From: a virus
DNA: 38,015 bases
Virus record (IMG/VR): IMGVR_UViG_3300031963_000406
Location: 1-38,015 of that record
Reading direction: 5' to 3' (one strand)
Both the position numbers and the translations under genes were made by a program. The notes beneath the pieces are model-generated. The model was not told where the DNA came from. It was given only the letters and a program-made list of their open reading frames with translations, and searched no databases. Shown one piece after another: positions 8,814 through 15,729 of the stretch (its first letter is position 1; the number at the start of each line of letters is the position of its first letter).

Positions 8814-10070
8814 ATGCCTGCCATTGGAAATGCCATCAGCCTGCCGTTTGCTCGAATGCCAACAGCAGCAGGAGGCGGTGGAGAACCGCTTAACTGGTTC
8901 CGCACGTCGTTGAATAGCGATGATTTTGACGCTACATTAGCGGCTGCGTTGGCCTCGGAGCATGCGGATGATTATGTGCTGGTGGTTGATTCAATAAATG
9001 CAGGCATTAACAATGTCGATAAAGATTTGTTCATTAGCGGCAGCGCGGCGGCGACAGCTGAGCTTCGTATGGAGGCTCCTGGTTCTATTACCACTTGGGG
9101 CAATGGGAAACTAAACATTGCTGGACCTGCTTCGGGCGAGCGAACGCTAAGTCTCGACATGGATATTACGATTCCCGTTGTGGCTATTGTAGCTAATCAA
9201 GGATCAGAAATTGTCGGCACGGTGCGCATTGAGGGAGTTGGCGAAACCAAACAAGCAATCAGTGATATTGAAGCCGCATGGCAAACTGAAGAATTGCATT
9301 TGACTCATTTGAATGTAACCAACGTGTTTGCCGATGGATCGGAGGGTGATGGTGAAAGTGGTGAAACAGGAGCTAACGGTGGTGATATAATTAACGGTGC
9401 AGCAGGGTCCAATGGGACAAATGGTGACTATAACTCCACTCCAGCGACAAATGGAGCAGACGGTGAAAGTGTAAGCACATCCTCGCATGGTAGCGCCGGA
9501 GGTGCTGGAAGTGCTGGTGGAAACAGAGCTGTGCAGGACATTTATTTGAATGGCTGCCTCATTGATACTTTGCGTGCTCGCAACAGCAACGGAGGTACGG
9601 GTGGAAGCGGCGGCCAAGGACAAAGCTGCTTTGGAGGAGCTGGCGGTGTGGGTGGTGACAGTTTTTACTACGGTGACTATCCAACTCCAGGCAACGGCGG
9701 CAACGGCGGCAATGGAACTTGTTCTTCAAACGGCGGCGCTGGTGGCTCGGGTGGTAATGCTAACCAAACGGTTTGCACAACTCATGGTCAAGGTTCGCCC
9801 TCAACAGTATCTGCTTATTACAAAACAGCTTCCGGTGGCTCTGGTGGGATAGGTGGAAGTAAAGGTGTAGGCACAGGAGGTGCTGGCGGTGCAGCTGGTA
9901 ACGGTTATGATGATGAAAGTCCGCCTGGTGTAATCTCAACAGGAAATCCTGGCACAACTGGCACTGGCTCTAGCACTGGAACAAATGGAGCAAACGGCAC
10001 AGCCGGATCAAACTACGTCCGCGCCCTGTCCGATCCTAACAACAAGATCACCTTCACAAATCAAATTTAA
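8814..10070 (+). CDS. Glycine-rich tail fibre / receptor-binding adhesin
   Basis: This encodes 418 residues. Residues 1-170 are mixed and probably beta-rich. From about 175 to 400 the protein is dominated by short Gly runs (GGAGGVGG, GGNGGNGT, GGAGGSGGNAN, GGSGGIGG) separated by variable loops. It ends with YVRALSDPNNKITFTNQI. Gly-rich tracts with variable loops are the hallmark of the polyglycine-II sandwich in gp38-type distal adhesins of T4-like phages such as S16. Collagen-like fibre domains are an alternative. Its place among virion and lysis genes supports a host-binding role. Base composition is less GC-rich than in the capsid genes, and local GGC/AAC/GGT codon repeats could drive variation. 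The fold assignment is inference from composition. Confidence 0.75.
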   Translation: MPAIGNAISLPFARMPTAAGGGGEPLNWFRTSLNSDDFDATLAAALASEHADDYVLVVDSINAGINNVDKDLFISGSAAATAELRMEAPGSITTWGNGKLNIAGPASGERTLSLDMDITIPVVAIVANQGSEIVGTVRIEGVGETKQAISDIEAAWQTEELHLTHLNVTNVFADGSEGDGESGETGANGGDIINGAAGSNGTNGDYNSTPATNGADGESVSTSSHGSAGGAGSAGGNRAVQDIYLNGCLIDTLRARNSNGGTGGSGGQGQSCFGGAGGVGGDSFYYGDYPTPGNGGNGGNGTCSSNGGAGGSGGNANQTVCTTHGQGSPSTVSAYYKTASGGSGGIGGSKGVGTGGAGGAAGNGYDDESPPGVISTGNPGTTGTGSSTGTNGANGTAGSNYVRALSDPNNKITFTNQI

Positions 10071-10072
10071 CT

Positions 10073-10105
10073 ATGGGAGACCACAGCGCCAAATCGCCAG
10101 CATGA
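10073..10105 (+). other. Micro-ORF 1 of an ATGA ladder (MGDHSAKSPA)
   Basis: A 10-codon frame starts 2 nt after the adhesin stop and ends with TGA at 10103-10105. That stop overlaps the ATG of the next micro-ORF at 10102. It is too short to judge as a protein. The exact chaining suggests translational coupling toward the endolysin. Confidence 0.4.
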
Positions 10106-10134
10106 ACGCCGGCGAAAGTTTTTCTGTCCGATGA
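10102..10134 (+). other. Micro-ORF 2 of an ATGA ladder (MNAGESFSVR)
   Basis: A second 10-codon frame. Its TGA at 10132-10134 overlaps the ATG at 10131 of the small membrane protein gene. It may act only to pass ribosomes from the adhesin gene to the lysis genes. Coding function is unproven. Confidence 0.4.
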
Positions 10135-10247
10135 TCCTCGCTTTGACATGGCCTAAATGGCTGACGTTCTGCGTCTCCTTTGCCGCTGTGTGGCTGTTGG
10201 TATTTAGCATCCTCTGTTTCCTCCGGCTGCCACCTCCTGATGCATGA
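10131..10247 (+). CDS. 38-residue single-pass membrane peptide upstream of endolysin
   Basis: This encodes 38 residues with one strongly hydrophobic segment (about residues 11-33, LTFCVSFAAVWLLVFSILCF) and a short PPPDA tail. It starts at ATG 10131, which overlaps the preceding micro-ORF stop. Its own TGA at 10245-10247 overlaps the endolysin ATG at 10244. Its size, single transmembrane segment and direct coupling to the amidase suggest a small pinholin or holin regulator. It could alternatively be an unused remnant. No homologous family is recognised. Evidence for its being a gene is the coherent membrane segment and exact coupling on both sides. Confidence 0.55.
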   Translation: MILALTWPKWLTFCVSFAAVWLLVFSILCFLRLPPPDA

Positions 10248-10822
10248 CCATCAATGACAAGCATCTGCTCGATGGCGTAAAACGTGATCTTTTGCCGGGC
10301 GGTTTGGAAATGCGCGTGCAACGTTTCCTTGTGATCCACTTCACGGCAGGCGCATCCGGGCAATCGAGCATCAACTTTTGGAAAACGCCCGACGCCAAAG
10401 GCGCGTCTGCTCATCTGGTGATTGAGCGTGACGGGACCGTGATCCAGTGCCGTTCGTTCAACCGCACTTGCTGGCACGCCGGGAAATCGCGCTGGAAAGG
10501 TTTCAACGGCCTCAACGCGTGTTCTATTGGCATCGAGCTAGCCAACGCAGGCGACAACGCCAAACTGGCTGCAAAATGGTCCAAACTGCCACTCTTCAAG
10601 GCGCGGCACAAGAAAGGCGGGCCGGTTACGAATTGGGAAGCGTTTCCCGATGAGCAGGTTGCGGCCTGCATCCAAGTCGCCCGGGCGCTCGTTGCCCGCT
10701 ACAAGCTCGATGACGTGATCGGTCACGACGACATTGCGCCGGATCGCAAAAACGACCCCGGCCCCGCGTTCCCAATGGGAAGGCTTAGGGTAGCATGTGG
10801 CTTTCCTGCGGGCTTAAAATAA
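10244..10822 (+). CDS. N-acetylmuramoyl-L-alanine amidase (endolysin)
   Basis: This encodes 192 residues and should cleave the amide bond between N-acetylmuramic acid and L-alanine in peptidoglycan at the end of infection. The Amidase_2 (AmpD/T7 lysozyme type) signature spans most of the protein: VIHFTAG with zinc ligand His32, GASAHLVIERDG near 53-64, CWHAGKSRW near 76-84, SIGIELAN near 94-101, and GHDDIAPDRKNDPGPAF near 160-175, which supplies His161 and probably Asp171 as the remaining ligands. The length is typical of a single-domain phage amidase, and no separate cell-wall-binding domain is seen. There is no signal peptide, so it needs a holin. The membrane genes at 7775, 8053 and 10131 are candidates, the last directly ATGA-coupled. 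Confidence 0.95.
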   Translation: MTINDKHLLDGVKRDLLPGGLEMRVQRFLVIHFTAGASGQSSINFWKTPDAKGASAHLVIERDGTVIQCRSFNRTCWHAGKSRWKGFNGLNACSIGIELANAGDNAKLAAKWSKLPLFKARHKKGGPVTNWEAFPDEQVAACIQVARALVARYKLDDVIGHDDIAPDRKNDPGPAFPMGRLRVACGFPAGLK

Positions 10823-10852
10823 GAAACGCAAAAAACAAGTTGCGCTGATAAA

Positions 10853-10881
10853 CATGAGTGCTCTCATGCACCCATGAGCAC
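10853..10881 (+). promoter_or_regulatory. Competing hairpins and a 7-codon leader ORF over the 10874 start
   Basis: CATGAG (10853-10858), CTCATG (10863-10868) and CATGAG (10873-10878) are spaced by 4 nt each, so the middle copy can pair with either neighbour. Pairing with the downstream copy buries the ATG at 10874 and can extend through GTG (10858-10860)/CAC (10879-10881) with a two-base bulge. A micro-ORF, MSALMHP (10854-10877), runs through the hairpin and ends in TGA overlapping that ATG. This resembles a translational switch; regulation is inferred. Confidence 0.45.
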
Positions 10882-11095
10882 CCCTTTAACTATTTTCCTT
10901 CCCGGCACGCGAAGCGATCTCGCCGCATGGCTTCGCGAGCACCGCCGCAAGTATGAATTGGCTTTGGCTGCACGCTGGACTTGGGAGCATGATGAGAAAC
11001 GCACTTATTTCTCGCGGCTCAAGATGAAGCCTTTTCGCAACCCGGAAACGGGACGCGCCTCCTTTTTTCTTGATGCGTGCATTACACCTTTTTGA
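10874..11095 (+). CDS. Hypothetical protein, 73 residues
   Basis: This encodes 73 residues, basic and rich in Arg and aromatic residues (AWLREHRRKYELALAARW and KRTYFSRLKMKPFRNPETGR). No domain is recognised. The first half looks helical and the second half looks like short beta strands. It is the first gene after the endolysin and may begin the early recombination operon. It has no Shine-Dalgarno. Instead its ATG overlaps the stop of a 7-codon upstream frame and lies inside a possible hairpin (10853-10881), so translation may be coupled or regulated. A nucleic-acid-binding role is possible from the charge but is not supported by a motif. Confidence 0.65.
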   Translation: MSTPLTIFLPGTRSDLAAWLREHRRKYELALAARWTWEHDEKRTYFSRLKMKPFRNPETGRASFFLDACITPF

Positions 11096-11123
11096 TCTTC
11101 TACTAACCACACACCAAACAAAT

Positions 11124-12080
11124 ATGCCACCAACCACACTCATTATACCACACAGCGAATCATTGCCTCAATCCATGCTGTCTAACATCCGCGAAGGATA
11201 TGCGGCAGCATTTGAGCAGGCCGAAGCATGGCGCGAAAAGGCTCTTGCTATCAAGGTTACGTCCTTGGCCGACAAGGAAGCGATGAAGCAGGCCCGCGAA
11301 ATGCGCCTGACGCTGAAAAACATCCGCATCGAAGCCGAGAAGAAGCGCAAGGCTTTGAAGGAAGACGCCCTTGTTATGGGCCGCGCCATCGACGGCGTAA
11401 ATAACCTGCTTCTTGCCGCCATCACGCCGCTCGAACGCCACTTGGAGGAACAGGAAAAATATGCGGAACGCCTTGCCGAGCAGGAACGCCAGCGCCGCCT
11501 TTCCGAGCGCACGGAAGCCTTGCAACCCTACATTGAGGCTGGTCAAGTTGTCCCGGCGCTTGATACCATGACGGACGACCAGTTCGCCAAGTATCTTGAA
11601 GACGCGAAACTGCTGCACGCCGCCAAGATCGAAGCCGCCAAGAAGGCCGAGGCTGAGCGCATCGCCCGCGAGCAAGCTGAAGCCGCTGAACGTGAACGTC
11701 TCCGCATTGAGAACGAACGCCTGAGAGCGGAGGCTGCTGAACGCGAAGCGAAGGCGAAAGCCGAACGCGAAGCCGCTGAAAAGGCTCAACGTGAAGCCGC
11801 TGAGCAGGCCCGCAGAGAGCGCGAGGCCCGCGAGAAGTTGGAGCGCGAGCTTGCTACCAAGAAGGCCGAGGAGGAAGCCGCTGCTGTTAAGAAGGCCGCT
11901 GCTGCCAAGAAGGCCGCTGCCGCGCCGGACAAGACAAAGCTCCGCACCATTGCGGCGTCTGTCCGCGCCATCCAGTTCCCCACCGTTTCCACGCCAGAAG
12001 CTAGCGCAATCTTGGCTAACATTGACGCCAAACGCGAGTCCTTTGCGAAGTGGATTGAAACGCAAATTTCTACTCTTTAA
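11124..12080 (+). CDS. Coiled-coil protein of the recombination operon
   Basis: This encodes 318 residues. ATG 11124 is preferred over an upstream ATG at 11070 because the upstream start overlaps the previous gene and 11124 follows an A/C-rich leader (ctaaccacacaccaaacaaa) like those of other genes here. Residues about 20-120 are helical and charged. Residues about 165-280 form a long Ala/Glu/Arg coiled coil (repeated EAAERERLRIENERL-like units), followed by a lysine/alanine-rich hinge and a compact C-terminal domain (about 281-318). Similar charged coiled-coil proteins often sit beside phage RecT and exonuclease genes, where their function is unclear. It may scaffold the recombination complex. 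The repetitive GAAGCCGCTGA-type codons could recombine. Function is inferred from context only. Confidence 0.8.
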   Translation: MPPTTLIIPHSESLPQSMLSNIREGYAAAFEQAEAWREKALAIKVTSLADKEAMKQAREMRLTLKNIRIEAEKKRKALKEDALVMGRAIDGVNNLLLAAITPLERHLEEQEKYAERLAEQERQRRLSERTEALQPYIEAGQVVPALDTMTDDQFAKYLEDAKLLHAAKIEAAKKAEAERIAREQAEAAERERLRIENERLRAEAAEREAKAKAEREAAEKAQREAAEQARREREAREKLERELATKKAEEEAAAVKKAAAAKKAAAAPDKTKLRTIAASVRAIQFPTVSTPEASAILANIDAKRESFAKWIETQISTL

Positions 12081-12083
12081 CCC

Positions 12084-12332
12084 ATGAAAACACCCCTGAG
12101 CACACTCCTGAAAAAAGCAGTTAAAGCGGTTGCGCCACAACGCGACGACAAGAGCAGCTACAAGCCGCTGTTGCCTGCCGTGCAAACGCTGCTGGATCGC
12201 GGCTTCATCCTCAAGGATGCCGTTCGCTGGCTGCAAGAGCAAAAACAAATACCCGAGGGCGAGGAAGCATTGCACCGCGCCTATTGCGCAATCCGGCAGG
12301 CGCTTTCTCGGCGCGACGGCAAGGCGGCGTAA
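12084..12332 (+). CDS. Small hypothetical protein, possible HTH-type DNA binder
   Basis: This encodes 82 basic residues. The N-terminus is Lys-rich (KTPLSTLLKKAVKAVAPQRDDK). Residues 28-75 are helical with a pattern like 'LLxxGFxLKDAVRWLQEQK...EEALHRAYCAIRQAL', reminiscent of small helix-turn-helix proteins that read DNA with a two-helix core. The family is not recognised. It starts 3 nt after the coiled-coil gene stop and is probably translated with it. The following 25 nt are the A/C-rich leader of the next gene. Confidence 0.65.
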   Translation: MKTPLSTLLKKAVKAVAPQRDDKSSYKPLLPAVQTLLDRGFILKDAVRWLQEQKQIPEGEEALHRAYCAIRQALSRRDGKAA

Positions 12333-12357
12333 CCTGTCACCATCAACCACCAACATT

Positions 12358-12606
12358 ATGCCTTGGCAAAACTATCGAGACGAGTCCCGCAAACAATGGG
12401 GCGTCACTCAAAATGGAAGTTTGGATATTGAGCAGATCAACTGCGGAGCCATTCTCCGCATTGCGGATGCTGTCGAAAAGATGGCGCCAAGCGTCACTGC
12501 CCTCTCCGCCGAAAATGTTAGGCTGAAACAGCAAAACGAAACGCTTATTCGATCTAATCGCGCACTGAGAGCGATCAACCAAAAACACAAAATCAACCAC
12601 GCATGA
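12358..12606 (+). CDS. Small coiled-coil hypothetical protein upstream of recT
   Basis: This encodes 82 residues. ATG 12358 is chosen because it follows an A/C-rich, G-free leader (caccatcaaccaccaacatt). A longer open frame exists upstream but overlaps the previous gene. The N-terminus is polar with Trp and Tyr; residues about 28-77 are a probable coiled coil (IADAVEKMAPSVTALSAE, then NVRLKQQNETLIRSNRAL). The stop overlaps the recT start (ATGA at 12603), implying coupling. It may be an accessory factor of the annealase, but no family is recognised. Confidence 0.65.
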   Translation: MPWQNYRDESRKQWGVTQNGSLDIEQINCGAILRIADAVEKMAPSVTALSAENVRLKQQNETLIRSNRALRAINQKHKINHA

Positions 12607-13466
12607 GCACAGAAACACAACTCGCGGCAGCGCCGCAAAAAGCATCAGCCCTCGCCGTCATGGCGGGCAAATACAACGTCGAGCCGTGCAAACTGCTCGA
12701 CACTCTCAAGAACACCGTATTCAAGAACGCTACCAATGACGAGCTTTTGGCGCTTGTCGTTGTTTCGAACGAATACGGGCTGAATCCGCTCACGAAGGAA
12801 ATCTATGCCTTCCCCGCCAAAGGCGGCGGCATCGTGCCGGTTGTCAGCATCGACGGCTGGATTCGGATGATGAACGACCATCCGCAGTTCGACGGCATCG
12901 ACTACCAGTTTGAGCACGATGAACAGGGTAGGCTCATTGCCTGCACTTCGATCATCTACCGCAAAGATCGCAGCCACCCTACCCGTGTGACGGAATACCT
13001 TGCCGAGTGCAAGCGCAACACGGAGCCGTGGAAAATGGAACGGCGCATGCTGCGTCACAAGGCTACCATCCAAGGCGCTCGCGTGGCATTTGGCTTTTCT
13101 GGCATTACAGACGAGGACGAGGCCGCCGCAACACCTGGGCTTGCAAATGCCCGCGATGTGACACCGGCACGCAGCGTGCCGATTGATCCCTTCGCGGAAG
13201 TGCCCGCCGAGCCTGCCGCGCCAGTTGTCGAGGCCGAGGTTGTCGATCAACCCGCCGAAGCTGACCCGATGGATGACGGCCAACTCGTCGATTTCCTCGA
13301 CATGGTGCAAGGCTGCGAAGATGCGGCCTCGCTGACGAAGCTCGTCACGGCTGCCAACGCGGGCTTTCAAGACGCGAAGCAGACCATCGCAAAACGTGCA
13401 ATCAACAACAAGGCGAAGGAACTTGGCGTTACGTGGTCGAAGGAGAAGGGAGGGTTTGAGGCATGA
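12603..13466 (+). CDS. recT: RecT/Bet family single-strand annealing protein
   Basis: This encodes 287 residues. The core (about 15-180) matches the RecT/Bet annealase pattern: an N-terminal helical part, 'LLALVVVSNEYGLNPLTKEIYAFP', 'GIVPVVSIDGWIRMMNDHP', then 'EYLAECKRNTEPWKMERRMLRHKATIQGARVAFG', which covers the arginine-rich end of the family core. Such proteins coat 3' single strands left by the partner exonuclease and anneal complementary strands. Residues about 185-287 are an Ala/Pro/Glu-rich linker and a small C-terminal helical domain. The gene is ATGA-coupled on both sides and lies two genes before the YqaJ-type nuclease, the usual pairing for phage recombination and concatemer formation. 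Confidence 0.92.
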   Translation: MSTETQLAAAPQKASALAVMAGKYNVEPCKLLDTLKNTVFKNATNDELLALVVVSNEYGLNPLTKEIYAFPAKGGGIVPVVSIDGWIRMMNDHPQFDGIDYQFEHDEQGRLIACTSIIYRKDRSHPTRVTEYLAECKRNTEPWKMERRMLRHKATIQGARVAFGFSGITDEDEAAATPGLANARDVTPARSVPIDPFAEVPAEPAAPVVEAEVVDQPAEADPMDDGQLVDFLDMVQGCEDAASLTKLVTAANAGFQDAKQTIAKRAINNKAKELGVTWSKEKGGFEA

Positions 13467-13885
13467 GCGCACGTCACCCCAAACTTGCGACCATGATCGA
13501 AGAGGCGAGGCCGCACATGAAGCACCACGGCAAAGGCGACTGGAACGATAACCAGCTTCTTGCTAGTTTTGCCCTTGCTCGTCTTAAAGGAGGCTATCAC
13601 CACCTCGGTAAAATCAAGGAGTGCGGCAATCATGGCGTCGAGACGAGCATTTACAACACGATTTCGACATTCGACTTTACCGATATGACGGATGCTGTCT
13701 TGATCGCGCATCAAATGGGCGTGCGACTTGAGGTCAAGTCGAGCGGCCCTCGCATGCTCAAAATCATGGCTCACGTTCGCGTTTCGTCCGACGATAAGGA
13801 GCTTGGAACGCCACACAGACACCCGACGATTGACGGACTGATTGAGCGGGCGACAAAATTTCGCTGGGAAGGAGGCCAAGCATGA
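13463..13885 (+). CDS. Hypothetical protein between annealase and exonuclease
   Basis: This encodes 140 residues, soluble, with many His in the first third (ARPHMKHHGKGDWND) and no recognised domain. The middle part (DFTDMTDAVLIAHQMGVRLEVK) looks alpha/beta. Its start overlaps the recT stop and its stop overlaps the exonuclease start (ATGA both sides), so it is made together with the two recombinases. It may be an accessory factor of that complex. No catalytic motif can be supported. Confidence 0.75.
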   Translation: MSARHPKLATMIEEARPHMKHHGKGDWNDNQLLASFALARLKGGYHHLGKIKECGNHGVETSIYNTISTFDFTDMTDAVLIAHQMGVRLEVKSSGPRMLKIMAHVRVSSDDKELGTPHRHPTIDGLIERATKFRWEGGQA

Positions 13886-14538
13886 AAATTCATCAAGGCT
13901 TTCTTCAAGGCTCCGAAGAATGGTTTGCTTTGCGCCGCGGCCGAGTGACTGCATCGCAATTCTCGCGAATCATTACGCCTGCCAAAGGCGAATACTCCAA
14001 GCAGGCAGCCGGTTACATGCGCGACCTAGTCGTTGAATGCTTCTGCCCTGACTACGCGAAGTTCCTTGGCAACAAGTGGACGGATCGTGGAACCGAAATG
14101 GAGCCGGAAGCACGCAAGGCTTTTGAGGCGCATACGGGGTTGCAAACCGAGCAAGTCGCGTTTGTGACCGCTGACCGTTGGAAACACGTTGTTGGCTGCT
14201 CGCCTGATTCACTGCTCAAAGACGCGGCAGGCAATTACGTCGCGGGCTTAGAAATCAAATGCCCGTCGCCGTTCACACATGCGGAATACATCGAGGCTGG
14301 TGTTCTGCCTGACGAATACAAAACGCAAGTGCATGGCTCGATGGCTGTCACGGGGCTGAACAAGTGGCACTTCTGGTCTTACTTTCCAAATCTCGCCCCT
14401 TTCCATCTTGTCGTGGAGCGCGACGCCTACACGGAAAAGCTAACCGCCGCCATTGACCAGTTCGTGATCGAATACGGAGCTTACCGCCAACGCATGACCC
14501 CGAAGCTGCAAACCACACCCAACCACACCCTGCCATGA
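13882..14538 (+). CDS. YqaJ / lambda-Exo family recombinase exonuclease
   Basis: This encodes 218 residues and is predicted to resect double-strand ends 5' to 3', leaving tails for the RecT protein. YqaJ signatures are in order: GSEEWFALRRGRVTAS (10-25), GTEMEPEARKAFEAHTG (about 70-86), GCSPDSLL with catalytic Asp109, LEIKCPSP with Glu124 and Lys126 completing the PD-(D/E)xK site, and QVHGSMAVTG near 145-158. The length is normal for the family. Start and stop overlap the flanking genes (ATGA), placing it firmly in the recombination operon. Confidence 0.93.
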   Translation: MKIHQGFLQGSEEWFALRRGRVTASQFSRIITPAKGEYSKQAAGYMRDLVVECFCPDYAKFLGNKWTDRGTEMEPEARKAFEAHTGLQTEQVAFVTADRWKHVVGCSPDSLLKDAAGNYVAGLEIKCPSPFTHAEYIEAGVLPDEYKTQVHGSMAVTGLNKWHFWSYFPNLAPFHLVVERDAYTEKLTAAIDQFVIEYGAYRQRMTPKLQTTPNHTLP

Positions 14539-14735
14539 CCTTACTTACGATTGAACAACTCATCGACCAACTTGCCAACCTCGGCCAAGTCGTCGGCCTC
14601 GACGCCAAGGTTGAAGCCTGGAACATTCACGAAGCCATGCAGCCGCTTGAAACACGCGGCATCAGCGGTGTCTCGGCTGGATGGGACAAGGTTGCCAACA
14701 AAGCCAACGCAACCCTTCGACTTTCTGACGCATGA
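14535..14735 (+). CDS. Small hypothetical protein, 66 residues
   Basis: This encodes 66 residues, mostly helical, with no recognised motif (LLTIEQLIDQLANLGQVVG at the start and a Trp-containing C-terminal half). It is ATGA-coupled to the exonuclease upstream and to the RusA gene downstream, which supports it being translated. It may be a small modulator of the recombination genes. Nothing more can be said. Confidence 0.65.
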   Translation: MTLLTIEQLIDQLANLGQVVGLDAKVEAWNIHEAMQPLETRGISGVSAGWDKVANKANATLRLSDA

Positions 14736-15181
14736 AGCTGACTTTTTTCGTTCCCGGCATCCCGGCCCCAGGTGGATCGAAGCGCTTTGTCGGCCACAGC
14801 AAAAAGACAGGCCGCGCTATTCTCATCGACGCGGCAGGCGAGCGAAACAAAAACTGGCGTTCGATTGTTGGCGTGTGTGGAAGTGAGGCGATTCGCAAAG
14901 GTGGCAATCCGGTTTTTCACGGGCCTCTGCGCGTGCGCTTTGACTTCATCATGCCGCGCCGCAAGTTGGACCTGAACAGCAAGGGCGAGGTGAAAGCCTC
15001 CGCGCCTTTCTACCACACGACCAAACCCGACGCGCTCAAGCTGGCGCGATCCACCGAAGACGCTTTGACCGGCATCGTGTGGGCCGACGACGCTCAAACG
15101 GCGGTGCTCGAAATATCGAAACGCTATGCTTGCGCGGGAGAACCGTGCGGCTGCCAGATTGTCATTCAACCCCTCGACTAA
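14732..15181 (+). CDS. rusA: RusA family Holliday-junction resolvase
   Basis: This encodes 149 residues. RusA endonucleases cut Holliday junctions with paired nicks as dimers and help debranch phage DNA before packaging. The family pattern is visible: FFVPGIPAPGGSKR at the N-terminus, RVRFDFIMPRR in the middle, and KPDALKLARSTEDALTGIVWADDAQ (about 98-122) carrying the acidic residues expected to bind metal (Asp100, Asp110, Asp119 and Asp120). It is slightly longer than E. coli RusA, with a Cys-containing C-terminal end. It is ATGA-coupled to the gene upstream and completes an annealase, nuclease and resolvase set. Confidence 0.92.
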   Translation: MKLTFFVPGIPAPGGSKRFVGHSKKTGRAILIDAAGERNKNWRSIVGVCGSEAIRKGGNPVFHGPLRVRFDFIMPRRKLDLNSKGEVKASAPFYHTTKPDALKLARSTEDALTGIVWADDAQTAVLEISKRYACAGEPCGCQIVIQPLD

Positions 15182-15203
15182 CCACATCCTACCACCTAGC
15201 ACC

Positions 15204-15524
15204 ATGGCAAAAGCAACAAACAAGATCGTCGCCACCATTGGCACCTACAAAGACCGCCAGACTGGCGAGGAAAAGAAACGATACCTGACAGTTGGAACGG
15301 CATTCACGGACGACCAAGGGCGCGTGTCGCTGAAAATCGACGCCATGCCCGTATCGCCTGAATGGTCTGGCTGGCTGTCACTGTATCCGCTCGATGAAGA
15401 TCGGCAGCAACAGCCGCGCCCCAAGTATCAAGGCGACGGCAGAAGCGAGCGCGGGCCAGCGCCGAAACGCGAAGAAGAACCGCCGATGCGCGACGGCATG
15501 GAGGATGATGATATTCCTTTCTGA
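15204..15524 (+). CDS. SSB-like single-stranded DNA-binding protein
   Basis: This encodes 106 residues. ATG 15204 is chosen for its A/C-rich leader (catcctaccacctagcacc). Residues 1-70 form a compact beta-rich region (KIVATIGTYKDRQTGEEKKR, then YLTVGTAFTDDQGRVSLKI) that would suit a small OB-fold. Residues 70-98 are a disordered, Arg/Pro/Gln-rich linker, and the protein ends in MEDDDIPF. That acidic tip is the hallmark of bacterial SSB C-termini, which dock host replication and repair proteins. The domain is shorter than a standard SSB, so it may be a divergent or tip-mimicking form. It follows recT, exo and rusA, consistent with a role on single-stranded DNA. Confidence 0.75.
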   Translation: MAKATNKIVATIGTYKDRQTGEEKKRYLTVGTAFTDDQGRVSLKIDAMPVSPEWSGWLSLYPLDEDRQQQPRPKYQGDGRSERGPAPKREEEPPMRDGMEDDDIPF

Positions 15525-15729
15525 GCAACGCAGTAAACGAAGCCACGATAAAGCACGATATGTGACATTGCGGTGACGCGCTTCTTTGCTCAAAATCTCC
15601 TTGCTGACTGAAAACAGCACACATTCAAATGACAGATCAACACACATCGCCCCTGCTTGCGCGTGCCTATAAGGCATCCGGTTTCTGTCCCGGTTTTTCA
15701 GCGTGCAACGGGGGCGGCCTTTTTCTGTA
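15525..15729 (+). promoter_or_regulatory. Gene-free junction between recombination and replication blocks
   Basis: About 205 nt hold no credible gene. A possible promoter, TTGCGG with 17 nt to CAAAAT, lies near 15568-15597. A short CCGG...CCGGTTTTT element near 15679-15700 could be a weak terminator. Neither is strong. A break in transcription between the operons is plausible here. Confidence 0.3.

Noticed and set aside
8814-10070. Diversity-generating retroelement acting on the adhesin
   Set aside because: No reverse transcriptase gene or template/variable repeat pair was seen anywhere in the window.
11160-12356. 398-residue minus-strand open frame opposite the coiled-coil gene
   Set aside because: It is the antisense of Ala/Glu/Lys-rich codons, giving Leu/Phe/Gly low-complexity sequence. 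The + strand has coupled genes with good leaders.
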